Below, piece by piece: positions 35,605 through 44,328 of a DNA stretch of 64,000 bases. The first letter of the stretch is position 1. Each line of letters opens with the position of its first letter. The DNA comes from Pseudoalteromonas sp. R3 (GTDB taxonomy: Bacteria > Pseudomonadota > Gammaproteobacteria > Enterobacterales > Alteromonadaceae). The translations under genes were made by a program, and so were the position numbers. The notes under the pieces were generated by a model. That model was not told the origin of the DNA and searched no databases. It saw only the letters and a program-made list of their open reading frames with translations. Location of the stretch: positions 2,170,001 to 2,234,000 of the forward strand of contig NZ_CP034835.1 in assembly GCF_004014715.1 (NCBI RefSeq). The letters run 5' to 3'.

Positions 35605-35722
35605 GGTACTTTTCTCCAGTAATTATTTTCTAAAACGCAGTATTATAACAAACTAAGTCTACCTACCACCATAACTTTACCGCGCTTTGTGTCAGTTCTG
35701 CTTTGGTCGCTGACAAACGGTT

Positions 35723-35750
35723 TTGCAATTATCCTTAAAATCCGTAAAAT
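35723..35750 (+). promoter_or_regulatory. Candidate sigma-70 promoter of trhO
   Basis: TTGCAA and TAAAAT are separated by 16 bases and lie about 90 bases upstream of the trhO ATG, in the divergent region shared with the helicase gene. Not tested for competing sites. Confidence 0.4.
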
Positions 35751-35841
35751 ATCGCGCCTGGCGCCGGATTTACGATCCGGTTATGTGCTTACACGTCGTG
35801 CTTAAGTGTAGGCTGTTTTAAAGCTTATCGAAGAGAAAGTT

Positions 35842-36828
35842 ATGAATAACCATTTTGTTGTATGTGCAATGTACAAGTTTGTGTCCTTGCCAAATTATCA
35901 AGCGATCCGTCAGCCTTTGCTGGATGTGATGGAGGCCAATGAAGTGCGCGGTACTTTATTGCTTGCAGAAGAAGGTATAAACGGCACGGTCGCTGGCAAA
36001 CGTGAAGGCATTGACGCTTTACTGGCGTGGCTGGACAAACAGCCTGGTCTTGACAACATTGTATATAAAGAGTCATACGACGAAACCTGCCCGTTTTATC
36101 GCACTAAGGTCAAGCTGAAAAAAGAAATCGTCACCATGGGTGTTCAGGGTATCGATCCTAAAGAAGTGGTGGGTACTTATGTTAAGCCGCAGGACTGGAA
36201 TGCACTGATCTCTGACCCTGACGTGGTATTGGTTGATACCCGTAACGATTACGAAATCGAGATAGGCACATTCAAAAACGCCATTGACCCAAATACAAAA
36301 ACTTTCCGTGAGTTCCCGGCGTGGGCAGAGAAAAACCTTGATCCAGCAAAGCATAAGAAAGTCGCTATGTTTTGTACCGGCGGTATTCGTTGTGAAAAGT
36401 CAACGGCGTACATGAAAGAGCAGGGTTTCGAAGAAGTATATCATCTGGAAGGCGGTATTCTTAAGTATTTGGAAGATGTGCCAAAAGAGGAAACAATGTG
36501 GGAAGGTGAGTGTTTTGTCTTTGATAACCGTGTTGCGGTGGATCATGACCTAAACAAGGGCTCTTACGATCAGTGTCACGCATGTCGCATGCCGATAACC
36601 GAAGAAGAAATGCAACGTCCTGAATATATGGAAGGTGTATCCTGCCACCACTGCCATGAAAATGTGACTGAGGAGCAAAAAGCCCGCTTTGCTGAGCGTC
36701 AAAAGCAAATTGAATTAGCGAAACAGCGCGGTGAAGGACACATTGGTCATGAAGCACAGGAAACTTTGCGTGCTCGCAAAGAGCAGAAGCAAGCAAAGAA
36801 AGATGCACAGCGAGCCAAATCGGCATAA
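35842..36828 (+). CDS. trhO: tRNA uridine-34 hydroxylase TrhO (rhodanese family)
   Basis: A 328-residue protein of the YceA/TrhO family. An N-terminal acylphosphatase-like part ([26 protein letters not shown]) is followed by a rhodanese domain ([16 protein letters not shown]) with active-site [14 protein letters not shown]. The C-terminus has CxxC pairs ([19 protein letters not shown]) and a Lys/Glu-rich helical tail. TrhO uses oxygen to hydroxylate U34 of tRNA, a step toward (carboxy)methoxyuridine. It is a single-gene unit with a terminator. Confidence 0.94.
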   Translation: MNNHFVVCAMYKFVSLPNYQAIRQPLLDVMEANEVRGTLLLAEEGINGTVAGKREGIDALLAWLDKQPGLDNIVYKESYDETCPFYRTKVKLKKEIVTMGVQGIDPKEVVGTYVKPQDWNALISDPDVVLVDTRNDYEIEIGTFKNAIDPNTKTFREFPAWAEKNLDPAKHKKVAMFCTGGIRCEKSTAYMKEQGFEEVYHLEGGILKYLEDVPKEETMWEGECFVFDNRVAVDHDLNKGSYDQCHACRMPITEEEMQRPEYMEGVSCHHCHENVTEEQKARFAERQKQIELAKQRGEGHIGHEAQETLRARKEQKQAKKDAQRAKSA

Positions 36829-36844
36829 TCGATTTTGTTACCAC

Positions 36845-36870
36845 AAAAGCCAGTATTAAGCTGGCTTTTT
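36845..36870. terminator. trhO terminator
   Basis: Stem AAAAGCCAG / CTGGCTTTT with a 7-base loop and trailing T, 16 bases after the trhO stop. Confidence 0.85.
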
Positions 36871-36896
36871 CATTCATATTACCTATTGCTGAGCTG

Positions 36897-37154
36897 CTAA
36901 AGAGATGTGCACGGTCGTTCATATATAATCATGAAAGCACACTCAATATACCAGCCATCACAACGTGACCCACGAAATTCACCACAAAACGGTGACGTAT
37001 TAGGCACCGCGAAAGGGTAATTCGATAATTCTAAGAGAGTTACGCTACCCTTACATGCAAGCGGATGACTTTTGCCAACGGCCAGTTCAAGGGTTAACTT
37101 TCCAATTGGCACAGCCTCGAGATCTTCCGATGTCATATGAGTTTGTTGAAGCAC
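36897..37154 (-). pseudogene. Fragment resembling a LysR-type regulator substrate domain
   Basis: The minus-strand frame reads GKLTLELAVGKSHPLA, then VTLLELSNYPFAVPN and PFCGEFRG, which looks like the middle of a LysR substrate-binding domain (the HPLA ... L..L..YPF pattern). The DNA-binding part and the end of the domain are missing, and there is a stop upstream in frame. It appears to be a decayed remnant. The opposing strand also has an open frame, so the assignment is moderate. Confidence 0.4.
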
Positions 37155-37202
37155 TTTACCTGGAAACCAAGGATTTTTCTAAGCAATAGGAGTAACTCAG
37201 GG

Positions 37203-38237
37203 CTATGTACAAAACTTGCGAGCCCTTAACCACGCAGGGGTGGGTTTCGTGATCTGGACCGGGCTTTTATCCGGGGTGACATCTAAATGCATTTTGGGTG
37301 CGAGATAACGCTTTATCAAAAGCTGTAGCTTGACACTTTCAAGGCGGTAAAATGCAGATGTTAACTCGTCTTTTGCACCTTGTGACAGAAGCTTGCCCAA
37401 GTTCGCCTCATTTGCGTTGATCAACCACAATAGCAAGGCTTTTTTTGATTCATCAGGGTATGCGTCTACTAAGGCTGAAATTGGACTTATCAGTCGCTGA
37501 AAATTGAGAGTATGGCCCTGAATTACAAAAATGAGCAATAAATTAGTGCCAGCGGTTATGTTTCCACTGCGCTTATCGCTGGACTGATAGCCGATAAGTG
37601 CTTCTCGATAATATTTTTCTGCCAACTCTATATTGCCTTCGTCTAGCGCTAAGGTGCCAAGATTATTATTTATGTTTGCAAGGGCACGTTCATGATGGAG
37701 CCTCAGTGCTATGTCTCGCGCTGCCCTGTAAGACTGCTTAGCCAGAGGGTAATCATTCATATGGCGCGAGAGCACCGCCAGGTTGATAAGCAAAGCCATT
37801 CGCTTTTTGTCCGCTATTTCATGTTCCAGTGCGCAGGTGTAGAAAGATTTAGCCTGTGAAAAGTAGCCTAAACGTCTCAAAGCGATACCCATTGCGCTTA
37901 GTATACTTGTAAGGCGCTTTTGGAAATCGCTATGATGTTGAAGCTTCAACAGCGCGATGAGTTCAGCTTCAATATCGCCTAAATTGTTCGTGGCAATCGC
38001 TGAGCGTACCTTAATTAAATGCCAGCGGATCTGTTGTGGTGGAGAAAGGTTGGTGATTGTAGAAACTTGCCTGAGCAGTCGATAAGAATGAGAGGGTTCA
38101 ACAATGATGTAATCTTCAGCTTCTCTAAGTATATCAGCTGAAGATCTGGAGACGATCTGAGGGGTTGCTGTGACGGACGTGATAAACAAAGTGCAGAAAA
38201 GCGCTAATAAGGTATATCGCAAATTGTCTCCCGTCAT
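37203..38237 (-). CDS. Secreted TPR-repeat protein
   Basis: A 344-residue protein with a signal peptide (TLLALFCTLFITSVTA). The body is built of helical TPR-like repeats, for example GIALRRLGYFSQAKSFYTCA, LAVLSRHMNDYPLAKQSY and LGTLALDEGNIELAEKYY. TPR proteins are interaction scaffolds; in this position it is probably periplasmic. No enzymatic domain is present, unlike the many sensor or GGDEF proteins with such N-terminal repeats, so this may be a stand-alone scaffold or a truncated relative. Confidence 0.65.
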   Translation of the reverse strand: MTGDNLRYTLLALFCTLFITSVTATPQIVSRSSADILREAEDYIIVEPSHSYRLLRQVSTITNLSPPQQIRWHLIKVRSAIATNNLGDIEAELIALLKLQHHSDFQKRLTSILSAMGIALRRLGYFSQAKSFYTCALEHEIADKKRMALLINLAVLSRHMNDYPLAKQSYRAARDIALRLHHERALANINNNLGTLALDEGNIELAEKYYREALIGYQSSDKRSGNITAGTNLLLIFVIQGHTLNFQRLISPISALVDAYPDESKKALLLWLINANEANLGKLLSQGAKDELTSAFYRLESVKLQLLIKRYLAPKMHLDVTPDKSPVQITKPTPAWLRARKFCT

Positions 38238-38320
38238 TGACCATACGTCTGTAACACTTTTTAAGATAGCGCAACAATGGCAGGGAGTCTATCTATCTGT
38301 TTTTCGCAATTGACAATGTG

Positions 38321-38380
38321 AAAAAATAGCGACCGGACACCGTGTTAATATCTGAGTTAGCTGGTTTTCCGGACGCTATT
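38321..38380 (-). terminator. Large-loop terminator after the small exported protein
   Basis: AATAGCGACCGG and CCGGACGCTATT pair at 11 of 12 positions around a 32-base loop, with a T-run on the minus strand. It lies about 30 bases past the stop at 38411. Confidence 0.6.
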
Positions 38381-38410
38381 TAAGTGACTAGATAGGTCGC
38401 ATTATCTTAA

Positions 38411-38632
38411 TCAGGACACACGCAGTTTGGGCTGTGAGCCAACGCATTTTTGATTAAAGTGATGCAACTGGTAATGCTCCGGTTGCGCTAAGTGAAGCAT
38501 TGCGGTACTTGGCGTAACTTTGTCTGGATTGAATGACAATTTGGTGTAAGCGTGTTTCAATGCTATGCCCAAACTTAAACCCAGGCACAACATCAGAATA
38601 AAAAACCCACTTTGTTTTACTCGTTGTTTCAT
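38411..38632 (-). CDS. Small single-helix exported or membrane protein
   Basis: A 73-residue protein. ATG 38632 is chosen as AAGGA lies five to six bases upstream and a hydrophobic segment (FFILMLCLGLSLGIAL) follows. The tail is polar with several His (HLAQPEHYQLHHFNQK) and one Cys. No family recognised. It has its own terminator and appears to be a single-gene unit. Confidence 0.5.
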   Translation of the reverse strand: MKQRVKQSGFFILMLCLGLSLGIALKHAYTKLSFNPDKVTPSTAMLHLAQPEHYQLHHFNQKCVGSQPKLRVS

Positions 38633-38758
38633 AATTTTCCTTATTATTCTTATTTTTGTGGTGCAAACTAGCACAGTAATTAAATTACAAAAGGGTATAG
38701 AATGTGTCAATTATTTTAACGGGTTATTATTTAAAATGCCGTGTTAGTTGCTGTTTGG

Positions 38759-40072
38759 TTATGCTGATTGCATATTTCGTCTGGATTGACGTTGCTTTTT
38801 AAATGTTAAAAAGGTAATCCAAGTCAGCAAAGAAGCCAGGAATAATGCCGCACACGTAGAAATTGCCGCTCCAGTAATGCCGTGAGATGGAATTAGTAAC
38901 CAGTTCAATATCGCGTCGGTAAATAATGTTAAAAGCCCAATAACGACAACATATTTCCCTTTACCTGTGTATTGAAGCCAGGTAGAGATAAACGCTGTAA
39001 CAGCCCAGAAACAGGATCCCAGTATCAGGTACCTTAATGCTTCCTTAGCTGTAAAAAAGTCCTCACCAAACAATTTTAAAAGGTGAGAGCCTGACGCCAT
39101 TAATGCTATCGATAGTAAAACAACGACCACCACCATGACTCGCTGAGCTTGCCATAGCACATGTTCGGCATGTTCTTCGCCTTTGTCTAAAGCCTGACCC
39201 AGCAAAGGTACAAATAGCGCTATGATGCTGACTTGTGCGACCGGCAACATATGAGCCGTCGTTACTGCACCAGCGTAATGGCCCACCTCGTGCTCCAGAG
39301 CGAGTAACTCCAACATGTACAGGTCTAATTGAGAGATTGCGATAGTAACTAACATCGCAAGCATCATAGGAACGGACGTCATCAACAGTTTTGTGCCGTC
39401 GTTGACGGGCGTCAAAGAAGTAAAAGACAGTAGATTTTTCTTGCGTAAAATGGCTAACTGCAATGACGTTATAATAAGTAATAGCCCAATGCCTGCGGCA
39501 ATTACCTGCCAAAGGTGAACTTGTTCCAGTAAAGCAGCCAATGCGATGACGGCTATTGTTTTCCCAAGTGGTAAGCCAATCCGCCAGGGTAAATTGGCAT
39601 AAACTAACATCTTCGCGCTTTGTAATACCCGGCTCAATATGGCGCCGATTGCTATCAGTGGAATAGCAGCAGATATCCATAGTAATGCATGATGTTCTTC
39701 CAGAGACCAGCTACCTATGTGCCAGTAACCAGTTAAATAAGTAAAAACAAAGACTATCAGGGATAGGCTAACTGCAATTTTACAAAAGAATAAGACGAAC
39801 CCTCCGACCTGGCTGGTTGCGTTGTCCGCCAGCGGTTTAGCCAGAAACTTGGGGGCGACGCGATCACCTCCTAATAGCACCATAACGCCGCAAATTGTGG
39901 CATAAGCGTAGGCGACTTTGTAGTCGCCGTATTCATGAGCGCTCAGATTACGGCTAAGGCTGAGGTTAAACGCATAATCAACGATAAAGCCGACTATAAC
40001 CGAGACACAAAGTGTCAGGGCGCCATGTTTAAGGTAGTTATCTTGTTGCATAGTTGATCTTGACCAAAACAT
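38759..40072 (-). CDS. Lipopolysaccharide/polysaccharide flippase (MATE/MOP superfamily)
   Basis: A 437-residue integral membrane protein with about twelve helices. The N-terminus (HGALTLCVSVIVGFIVDYAF, LSRNLSAHEYGDYKVAYA) and the C-terminal GKGKYVVVIGLLTLFTDAIL match oligosaccharide-flippase proteins of the MOP superfamily. These move lipid-linked sugars across the inner membrane. No glycosyltransferase genes are nearby, so the substrate is unknown. Two ATG codons (40072 and 40051) are possible starts. Confidence 0.75.
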   Translation of the reverse strand: MFWSRSTMQQDNYLKHGALTLCVSVIVGFIVDYAFNLSLSRNLSAHEYGDYKVAYAYATICGVMVLLGGDRVAPKFLAKPLADNATSQVGGFVLFFCKIAVSLSLIVFVFTYLTGYWHIGSWSLEEHHALLWISAAIPLIAIGAILSRVLQSAKMLVYANLPWRIGLPLGKTIAVIALAALLEQVHLWQVIAAGIGLLLIITSLQLAILRKKNLLSFTSLTPVNDGTKLLMTSVPMMLAMLVTIAISQLDLYMLELLALEHEVGHYAGAVTTAHMLPVAQVSIIALFVPLLGQALDKGEEHAEHVLWQAQRVMVVVVVLLSIALMASGSHLLKLFGEDFFTAKEALRYLILGSCFWAVTAFISTWLQYTGKGKYVVVIGLLTLFTDAILNWLLIPSHGITGAAISTCAALFLASLLTWITFLTFKKQRQSRRNMQSA

Positions 40073-40132
40073 ATGGTTCGTGATGATGAAGGGATTATAG
40101 TGCAGTGAGCTTGAGGGTTAAATTTCACAAGA

Positions 40133-40699
40133 TTACACCCCAAATGCAGGATGAGCGTTGTACGCTAGCGCAATATCGATACAACGAGAAGCTGCCTGTT
40201 TGTCACCTTGAACAAAGGCTGATACCGTTGCACCTTCTTTTAGTAAACACAAGGTATCAACCAATCTGTCATCTGGCTGGGGCAAACTTTGTGTGATCAA
40301 GTGTCTCACGGCTGTTTTATGCCTGGCACAGCTATCCTGGATTTGTGCATTCAGTGAGGCGGATTCACTGGCGGTGTTAATGAAAAAGCACCCTCTGAAG
40401 GGTCCAAGCTCAGGTTCACGATCATGAAACCAGTCGCTCAATGCATGAAACAGTAGCTCAATCAGCGCTGTATTGCTTTGCGCCCCGGACAACTTGCCGC
40501 TTAGCCACTGCAAATATTGCTGATCCCGAAGTGATAATGCAGCAAGCACCAGGTCGTCTTTGGAACTGAAATGATGATAAAGGGTTTTTTTAGCAACGCC
40601 ACTGTGCGCGATGATCTCGTTTATTCCAACGCCACAGATCCCTTTTTGATAGAACAGTTCTAACGCCTTGCTTAGCAACAACTCTCGTTTATCTGACAT
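40133..40699 (-). CDS. TetR-family transcriptional regulator
   Basis: A 188-residue regulator. The N-terminal helix-turn-helix reads LLSKALELFYQKGICGVGIN, EIIAHSGVAKKTLYHHFSSK. The C-terminal helical domain has FRGCFFINTASES, as in TetR proteins that respond to small hydrophobic or electrophilic compounds. It is divergent from the HPP-family gene, and two 20-base palindromes lie between them, so it very likely represses both genes. Confidence 0.92.
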   Translation of the reverse strand: MSDKRELLLSKALELFYQKGICGVGINEIIAHSGVAKKTLYHHFSSKDDLVLAALSLRDQQYLQWLSGKLSGAQSNTALIELLFHALSDWFHDREPELGPFRGCFFINTASESASLNAQIQDSCARHKTAVRHLITQSLPQPDDRLVDTLCLLKEGATVSAFVQGDKQAASRCIDIALAYNAHPAFGV

Positions 40700-40734
40700 A
40701 TCTACCTCCCATTATTTGTGTCTATCTTGACACG

Positions 40735-40754
40735 GGTAGACAAATCTGTCTACC
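40735..40754. promoter_or_regulatory. TetR operator 1
   Basis: GGTAGACA-AATC-TGTCTACC, a palindrome with perfect 8-base arms, lies in the divergent tetR/HPP promoter region. Confidence 0.8.
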
Positions 40755-40760
40755 ATGTTG

Positions 40761-40780
40761 GGTAGAACGATTGGTCTACC
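40761..40780. promoter_or_regulatory. TetR operator 2
   Basis: GGTAGAAC-GATT-GGTCTACC matches operator 1 with 7 of 8 arm pairs and starts 26 bases after it. It ends just before the AAGGAGG ribosome site of the HPP gene. Confidence 0.78.
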
Positions 40781-40792
40781 TAAGGAGGTGTT

Positions 40793-41268
40793 GTGTCAAA
40801 CTGGATTGTCTATTTTTCTGCTGGTTTAGGTTCTATGCTAGCAATTACTGCTCTGGCTCTGGTTGGGCAGCATGAGCAAGAGTACTGGCTTTTAATGGCA
40901 GCCTTTGGCGCGTCTTGCGTGCTGATCTTTGTCTTGCCCGAAAGTCCACTGGCCCAAGCGCGCAATGTGATAGCAGGTCATTTTATTACTGCACTGGTGG
41001 GGTCGTTTTTGTTGAACTTGCCCCACTAAATGCATTCTCGCTGGGAACTGCAACAGGATTAGCAGTAATGTTAATGATGTATACGAAAACGGTGCACCCG
41101 CCAGCAGGTGCAAATCCATTATTTATTATGCTCACTGGTCAAGGATGGACATTTTTACTGTTTCCGGTATTAACAGGTGCAATTTGTTTGGTTCTTATAG
41201 GCCGTGCTTACCACTTGTTACGTACTCGCGCGTTGTATAAAAACAAAAAAGCCGAGCATAGCGGATAA
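40793..41268 (+). pseudogene. HPP-family membrane protein, frameshifted
   Basis: GTG 40793 follows AAGGAGGTG. The first frame has the HPP N-terminus (FGASCVLIFVLPESPLAQARN, VIAGHFITALVG) and stops at 41027-41029. The second frame continues with ELAPLNAFSLGTATGLAVML and MYTKTVHPPAGANPLF, which contains the His-Pro-Pro signature, and ends at 41268. One added base in the G4 or T5 run at 40999-41010 gives a continuous 158-residue four-helix protein. HPP proteins are integral membrane proteins, some of which transport nitrite. The gene is under the adjacent TetR operators. Confidence 0.8.
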
Positions 41269-41287
41269 CCTGTTTCGCCAAATTAAA

Positions 41288-41302
41288 TGGTAGTGATTAT
41301 CA
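41288..41302. promoter_or_regulatory. Fur box upstream of the PepSY iron cluster
   Basis: TGGTAGTGATTATCA matches the Fur 7-1-7 consensus at all but two positions and lies about 55 bases before the first gene of the cluster. Confidence 0.65.
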
Positions 41303-41358
41303 ATACTGTTTGTGTATAATGCGCGGGTTATCGTAAAAAATAAATACAGGGAGGGATA

Positions 41359-41625
41359 GTGCTCAATTCATTTCAGGTACTATTGTTGGTCGCAGGTACC
41401 TTGTTATTTTACCTCAGTAATAAAAATCAGCAGTTATTACCTAGAACGCTAAGCAACGGTTTTCGATTGGCATCTTACCTGATACTGCTTTGTGCATATG
41501 GCTTTATTTTTTCGCAAATGAAGGGGCCCTCAGTTATTTTCCAGAGCTTTGTGGTGATCATGTTAGGGTTAATTATTCCTCCTTTTGTTGCACTATTAAC
41601 GAGTCACAACAAGGGAAAGCTATGA
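41359..41625 (+). CDS. Small membrane protein, DUF3325-like
   Basis: An 88-residue protein starting at GTG 41359 with GGAGG upstream. Three hydrophobic helices are visible (FQVLLLVAGTLLFYLS, LASYLILLCAYGFIF, FVVIMLGLIIPPFVALL). Position before a second small membrane protein and a PepSY-TM protein fits the DUF3325 member of bacterial iron-uptake clusters. Similarity is weak, so the name rests on context. Its stop overlaps the next start (ATGA). Confidence 0.5.
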   Translation: MLNSFQVLLLVAGTLLFYLSNKNQQLLPRTLSNGFRLASYLILLCAYGFIFSQMKGPSVIFQSFVVIMLGLIIPPFVALLTSHNKGKL

Positions 41626-41933
41626 AGAGTGGCACACATATTCAGCCACATTGGGTGAGCAAGTCTCTGGCTGGCATTATAGCTGGGGGACTGCTGAGTT
41701 TTGCGTTTGTTGGTCTAATCGTGTGGTTTGGTCCGGATGGTCTCAAGGGGACGCTCACAAACTCAGAATTATTGTGGAAAACACAGTTCAACATGTGGAT
41801 TATCGCGCCTGTCTGGTTGGTAATACTCAGTTTGACTTTTTTGTTTAAAACGGGAAAACAGGCCTGGGGTTATTTGTTATTGGCCAGTGCGGTATGTTTT
41901 TCGATGCAGGCGGTTTTAAGGAGTGCGTTATGA
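41622..41933 (+). CDS. Membrane protein, DUF3649-like, iron cluster
   Basis: A 103-residue protein with three helices (SLAGIIAGGLLSFAFVGLIV, FNMWIIAPVWLVILSL, WGYLLLASAVCFSMQ). The layout fits the DUF3649 iron-uptake accessory protein found before PepSY-TM genes. It overlaps both neighbours by four bases, so all three genes are translated as a unit. Confidence 0.5.
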   Translation: MKSGTHIQPHWVSKSLAGIIAGGLLSFAFVGLIVWFGPDGLKGTLTNSELLWKTQFNMWIIAPVWLVILSLTFLFKTGKQAWGYLLLASAVCFSMQAVLRSAL

Positions 41934-43543
41934 AAGTGAGAGCGGACATTCTGCGCACCTATCAAACACTACATACCTGGACTGGCATAACGACCAGCTT
42001 ACTGTTGTTTATCGGTTTCTTTGCCGGTGCATTGGTGATGTTTGCCCCGGAGATCGACCGATGGGCGACATCTCCGGAAAAACATATGCCTGCAATAGCT
42101 GCCGAACGCTATGATGAATTGCTGCAAAAAGTGCTACAGGCGTATCCAAAAGTCGCTGACAGCGTAACCCTGCATTTTGATAAGTCGTTATCGCCTGTAA
42201 GTTGGTACGAGCAGGGTAATGGGAGAGGGCTTGCCCTGGATGAGGTTAAGTGGCACGGAACATTGAATAGTGACGGTGAGCTGGTTACCCAACTGGTGCC
42301 TGTAAATACGCTTTCGGCTATGCTGGATATGTTGCATCGCACCGCGGGCATTATTGGAGAAATTGATCATCATCAGGCTGGGATTTTTGTACTCGGTATT
42401 GCTGCATTTGCATACTTTATAGCGTTAGTTTCTGGTGTGATATTTCTGCTCCCAACCCTGGTTAAGCGTTTTCAAGCGCTGCGCCGGGACGGAGAAAGAA
42501 AGCGTTTTTGGCTGGATGGTCATAATCTGCTGGGTATTGCGAGTTTACCGTTTCACATTGTGATTGCTATGACCATAACCGTTTTTGCGTATCATGACGT
42601 GTTTTATGGCGGTTTGTCGCAATTTTATGGGGATAAGCCTTTATTCCCAGGAACCGAGCCTTCAAAAATCGAGCGAAAGTTAGCAGACTTACCAAAAGTA
42701 TCAGAGTTAGTAGCGAAAGTAGAAGCGCATGCGCCCGGATACGCTGTCTCTTATATCAGATATGCAAACCTGACTAAACCAGCCGCATCAGCCAGCGTAG
42801 GTGTAGTGAATGAAGACCAGCTAATGCGAGGCGCGTTAAATGACTATGTCTTCATAAATCCTTATACGTTTGAAATTGCCTCTTCCAGTGCTGCACATCC
42901 GGAGCAAAATATATGGGCTAAAATCGTATCTACTTTTTTTAGTCTGCATTTTGGCAGTTATGGCGGGGATCTAGTTCGCTGGGCTTATTTTTTGATGGGC
43001 CTGGCAGGCGCGGGTTTATTTTATTCTGGGAATATTTTGTGGCTTGAGAAAAGGCGTAACAAAGGAGTTCAGCAGAGTCGGAGTTATAAAGTGATGGGGG
43101 CACTTACAGTAGGTGTCAGCCTTGGTGCGCTTATGGGCATTGCAGCGGTATTTGCCAGCAATAAATGGCTCACTTTGACGCCTGTGAACATAAATCATGC
43201 TTATTTGTTCGTTTACTACATAAGTTTTTTTAGTGTCGTGATCTCTGCATTTGTTTACGGTCCGGCACGAACGGCAATTTACGGACTTAAACTTTTGACG
43301 CTTTTGTGTGTAATCGTGCCTGTCACATCCTTTATCGCTGCGGTTATTCCGGGTACCGAACTCTGGGCACCAAACAGCCTGGAATCAGTTTTGGTGGAAG
43401 TAGTGTCGTTACTATTTGGCCTGATGTTTTGGCTATTCTCTAATCATGTTGCTCGCCGGGCAATGGAAAATGAACCGGGTAGTATCTGGTATTTAAAGGA
43501 GCCTGCGATAACCTCAGGCATTGTTTTTAGTACACAAAGATAA
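41930..43543 (+). CDS. PepSY-associated TM protein, putative ferric-siderophore reductase-type
   Basis: A 537-residue protein. It starts LRTYQTLHTWTGITTSLLLF, the typical PepSY-TM opening with a conserved His, followed by a large periplasmic part, GIFVLGIAAFAYFIALVSGV, the second His-bearing helix (WLDGHNLLGIASLPFHIVI) and a third region (LHFGSYGGDLVRW). The paired membrane His residues could bind heme. Such proteins are linked to iron uptake as inner-membrane reductases for siderophores. GGAG precedes the ATG at 41930. The Fur box at 41288 supports iron control. Confidence 0.8.
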   Translation: MKVRADILRTYQTLHTWTGITTSLLLFIGFFAGALVMFAPEIDRWATSPEKHMPAIAAERYDELLQKVLQAYPKVADSVTLHFDKSLSPVSWYEQGNGRGLALDEVKWHGTLNSDGELVTQLVPVNTLSAMLDMLHRTAGIIGEIDHHQAGIFVLGIAAFAYFIALVSGVIFLLPTLVKRFQALRRDGERKRFWLDGHNLLGIASLPFHIVIAMTITVFAYHDVFYGGLSQFYGDKPLFPGTEPSKIERKLADLPKVSELVAKVEAHAPGYAVSYIRYANLTKPAASASVGVVNEDQLMRGALNDYVFINPYTFEIASSSAAHPEQNIWAKIVSTFFSLHFGSYGGDLVRWAYFLMGLAGAGLFYSGNILWLEKRRNKGVQQSRSYKVMGALTVGVSLGALMGIAAVFASNKWLTLTPVNINHAYLFVYYISFFSVVISAFVYGPARTAIYGLKLLTLLCVIVPVTSFIAAVIPGTELWAPNSLESVLVEVVSLLFGLMFWLFSNHVARRAMENEPGSIWYLKEPAITSGIVFSTQR

Positions 43544-43553
43544 GTTAAGGTCT

Positions 43554-43578
43554 GGCGGAGTTTGAAACTCCGCCTTTT
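43554..43578. terminator. Bidirectional terminator
   Basis: Stem GGCGGAG / CTCCGCC with TTTGAAA in the loop and TTTT following, between the convergent PepSY and TetR genes. Confidence 0.85.
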
Positions 43579-43612
43579 AACATATATCTTAAGAACACAT
43601 CATACATAGCTT

Positions 43613-44134
43613 TTAATACAATAATGCCAGCTTATTAGTGAGAGTTCGCAACATAGATTCTTCGCAAGAAGAGGGGTCTGATAAACCCTGTATCAGAGTC
43701 ATAAAGTAACAATCCATCATCACTGTTGCCTTTGTTTCATCGTATTCCTGCTCAGCAAAAAGCAGATGCTTAAACGCGTCAAGTTGCGCTGCAAAGTAAG
43801 ACTGATGCCAAAGAAGGTCTCCCAGCAAAGCCTTACTAAATTCTCTGTGTTGCAAATAAAAAGCAAATAAATGACTGGCGTAATGTCTGAGTTTCAGCCT
43901 TGCAGAATGATGTTGATCTGTATTTTGGGCCAATGCAATAACACTGTCTATTTGCTGATGCATGGCTGTTTTAAGAATGTCGATTTTGTTAGGGAAATGA
44001 CTAAATACAGTTCCGGCGGCAACACCTGCGGCAGTGGCTATCTGTCGGGTTGAGGTATCTTTGTAGCCCTGGTCTATAAACAGCTGCCAGCTTTCTTCCA
44101 ATATCAACTGCCTTGTTTTTTCTCTTTTTTTCAT
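43613..44134 (-). CDS. TetR-family transcriptional regulator
   Basis: A 173-residue regulator. The N-terminal HTH reads ILEESWQLFIDQGYKDTSTR, QIATAAGVAAGTVFSHFPNK. The ligand domain is helical and unremarkable. It is divergent from a small membrane protein gene, with two TGAGCNNGCTCA palindromes between, and so likely controls itself and that gene. Confidence 0.9.
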   Translation of the reverse strand: MKKREKTRQLILEESWQLFIDQGYKDTSTRQIATAAGVAAGTVFSHFPNKIDILKTAMHQQIDSVIALAQNTDQHHSARLKLRHYASHLFAFYLQHREFSKALLGDLLWHQSYFAAQLDAFKHLLFAEQEYDETKATVMMDCYFMTLIQGLSDPSSCEESMLRTLTNKLALLY

Positions 44135-44265
44135 CTGTTCTAAGCTAAAAACTTTTCGTCATTATATCACGTCTGTAGGGGACCTTAACACACTACATAT
44201 CAAGTCGTTCAAGGTTCTGTTAAAAGCAAAAGGTTAGTCGAAACTTCTTGTCCTCATAATAATTA

Positions 44266-44310
44266 TTGACAATTGAGCGTGCTCATTTAAAAATGTGAGC
44301 GCGCTCAATT
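44266..44310 (+). promoter_or_regulatory. Promoter with two TetR operators upstream of the small membrane protein
   Basis: TTGACA at 44266 and AAAAAT at 44289 (spacing 17) form a plausible promoter. Two palindromes overlap it: TTGAGC-GT-GCTCAT around 44273-44286, between the -35 and -10, and TGAGCGCGCTCA at 44296-44307, just after the -10. Their centres are 22 bases apart, so both dimers would face nearly the same side of the helix. Confidence 0.7.
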
Positions 44311-44328
44311 GTGAGTTAAGGAGGCTTT

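Noticed and set aside
36999..37188. Plus-strand frame opposite the LysR-like fragment
   Set aside because: It has a protein-like end but no start with ribosome site, and the minus strand shows recognisable LysR sequence.
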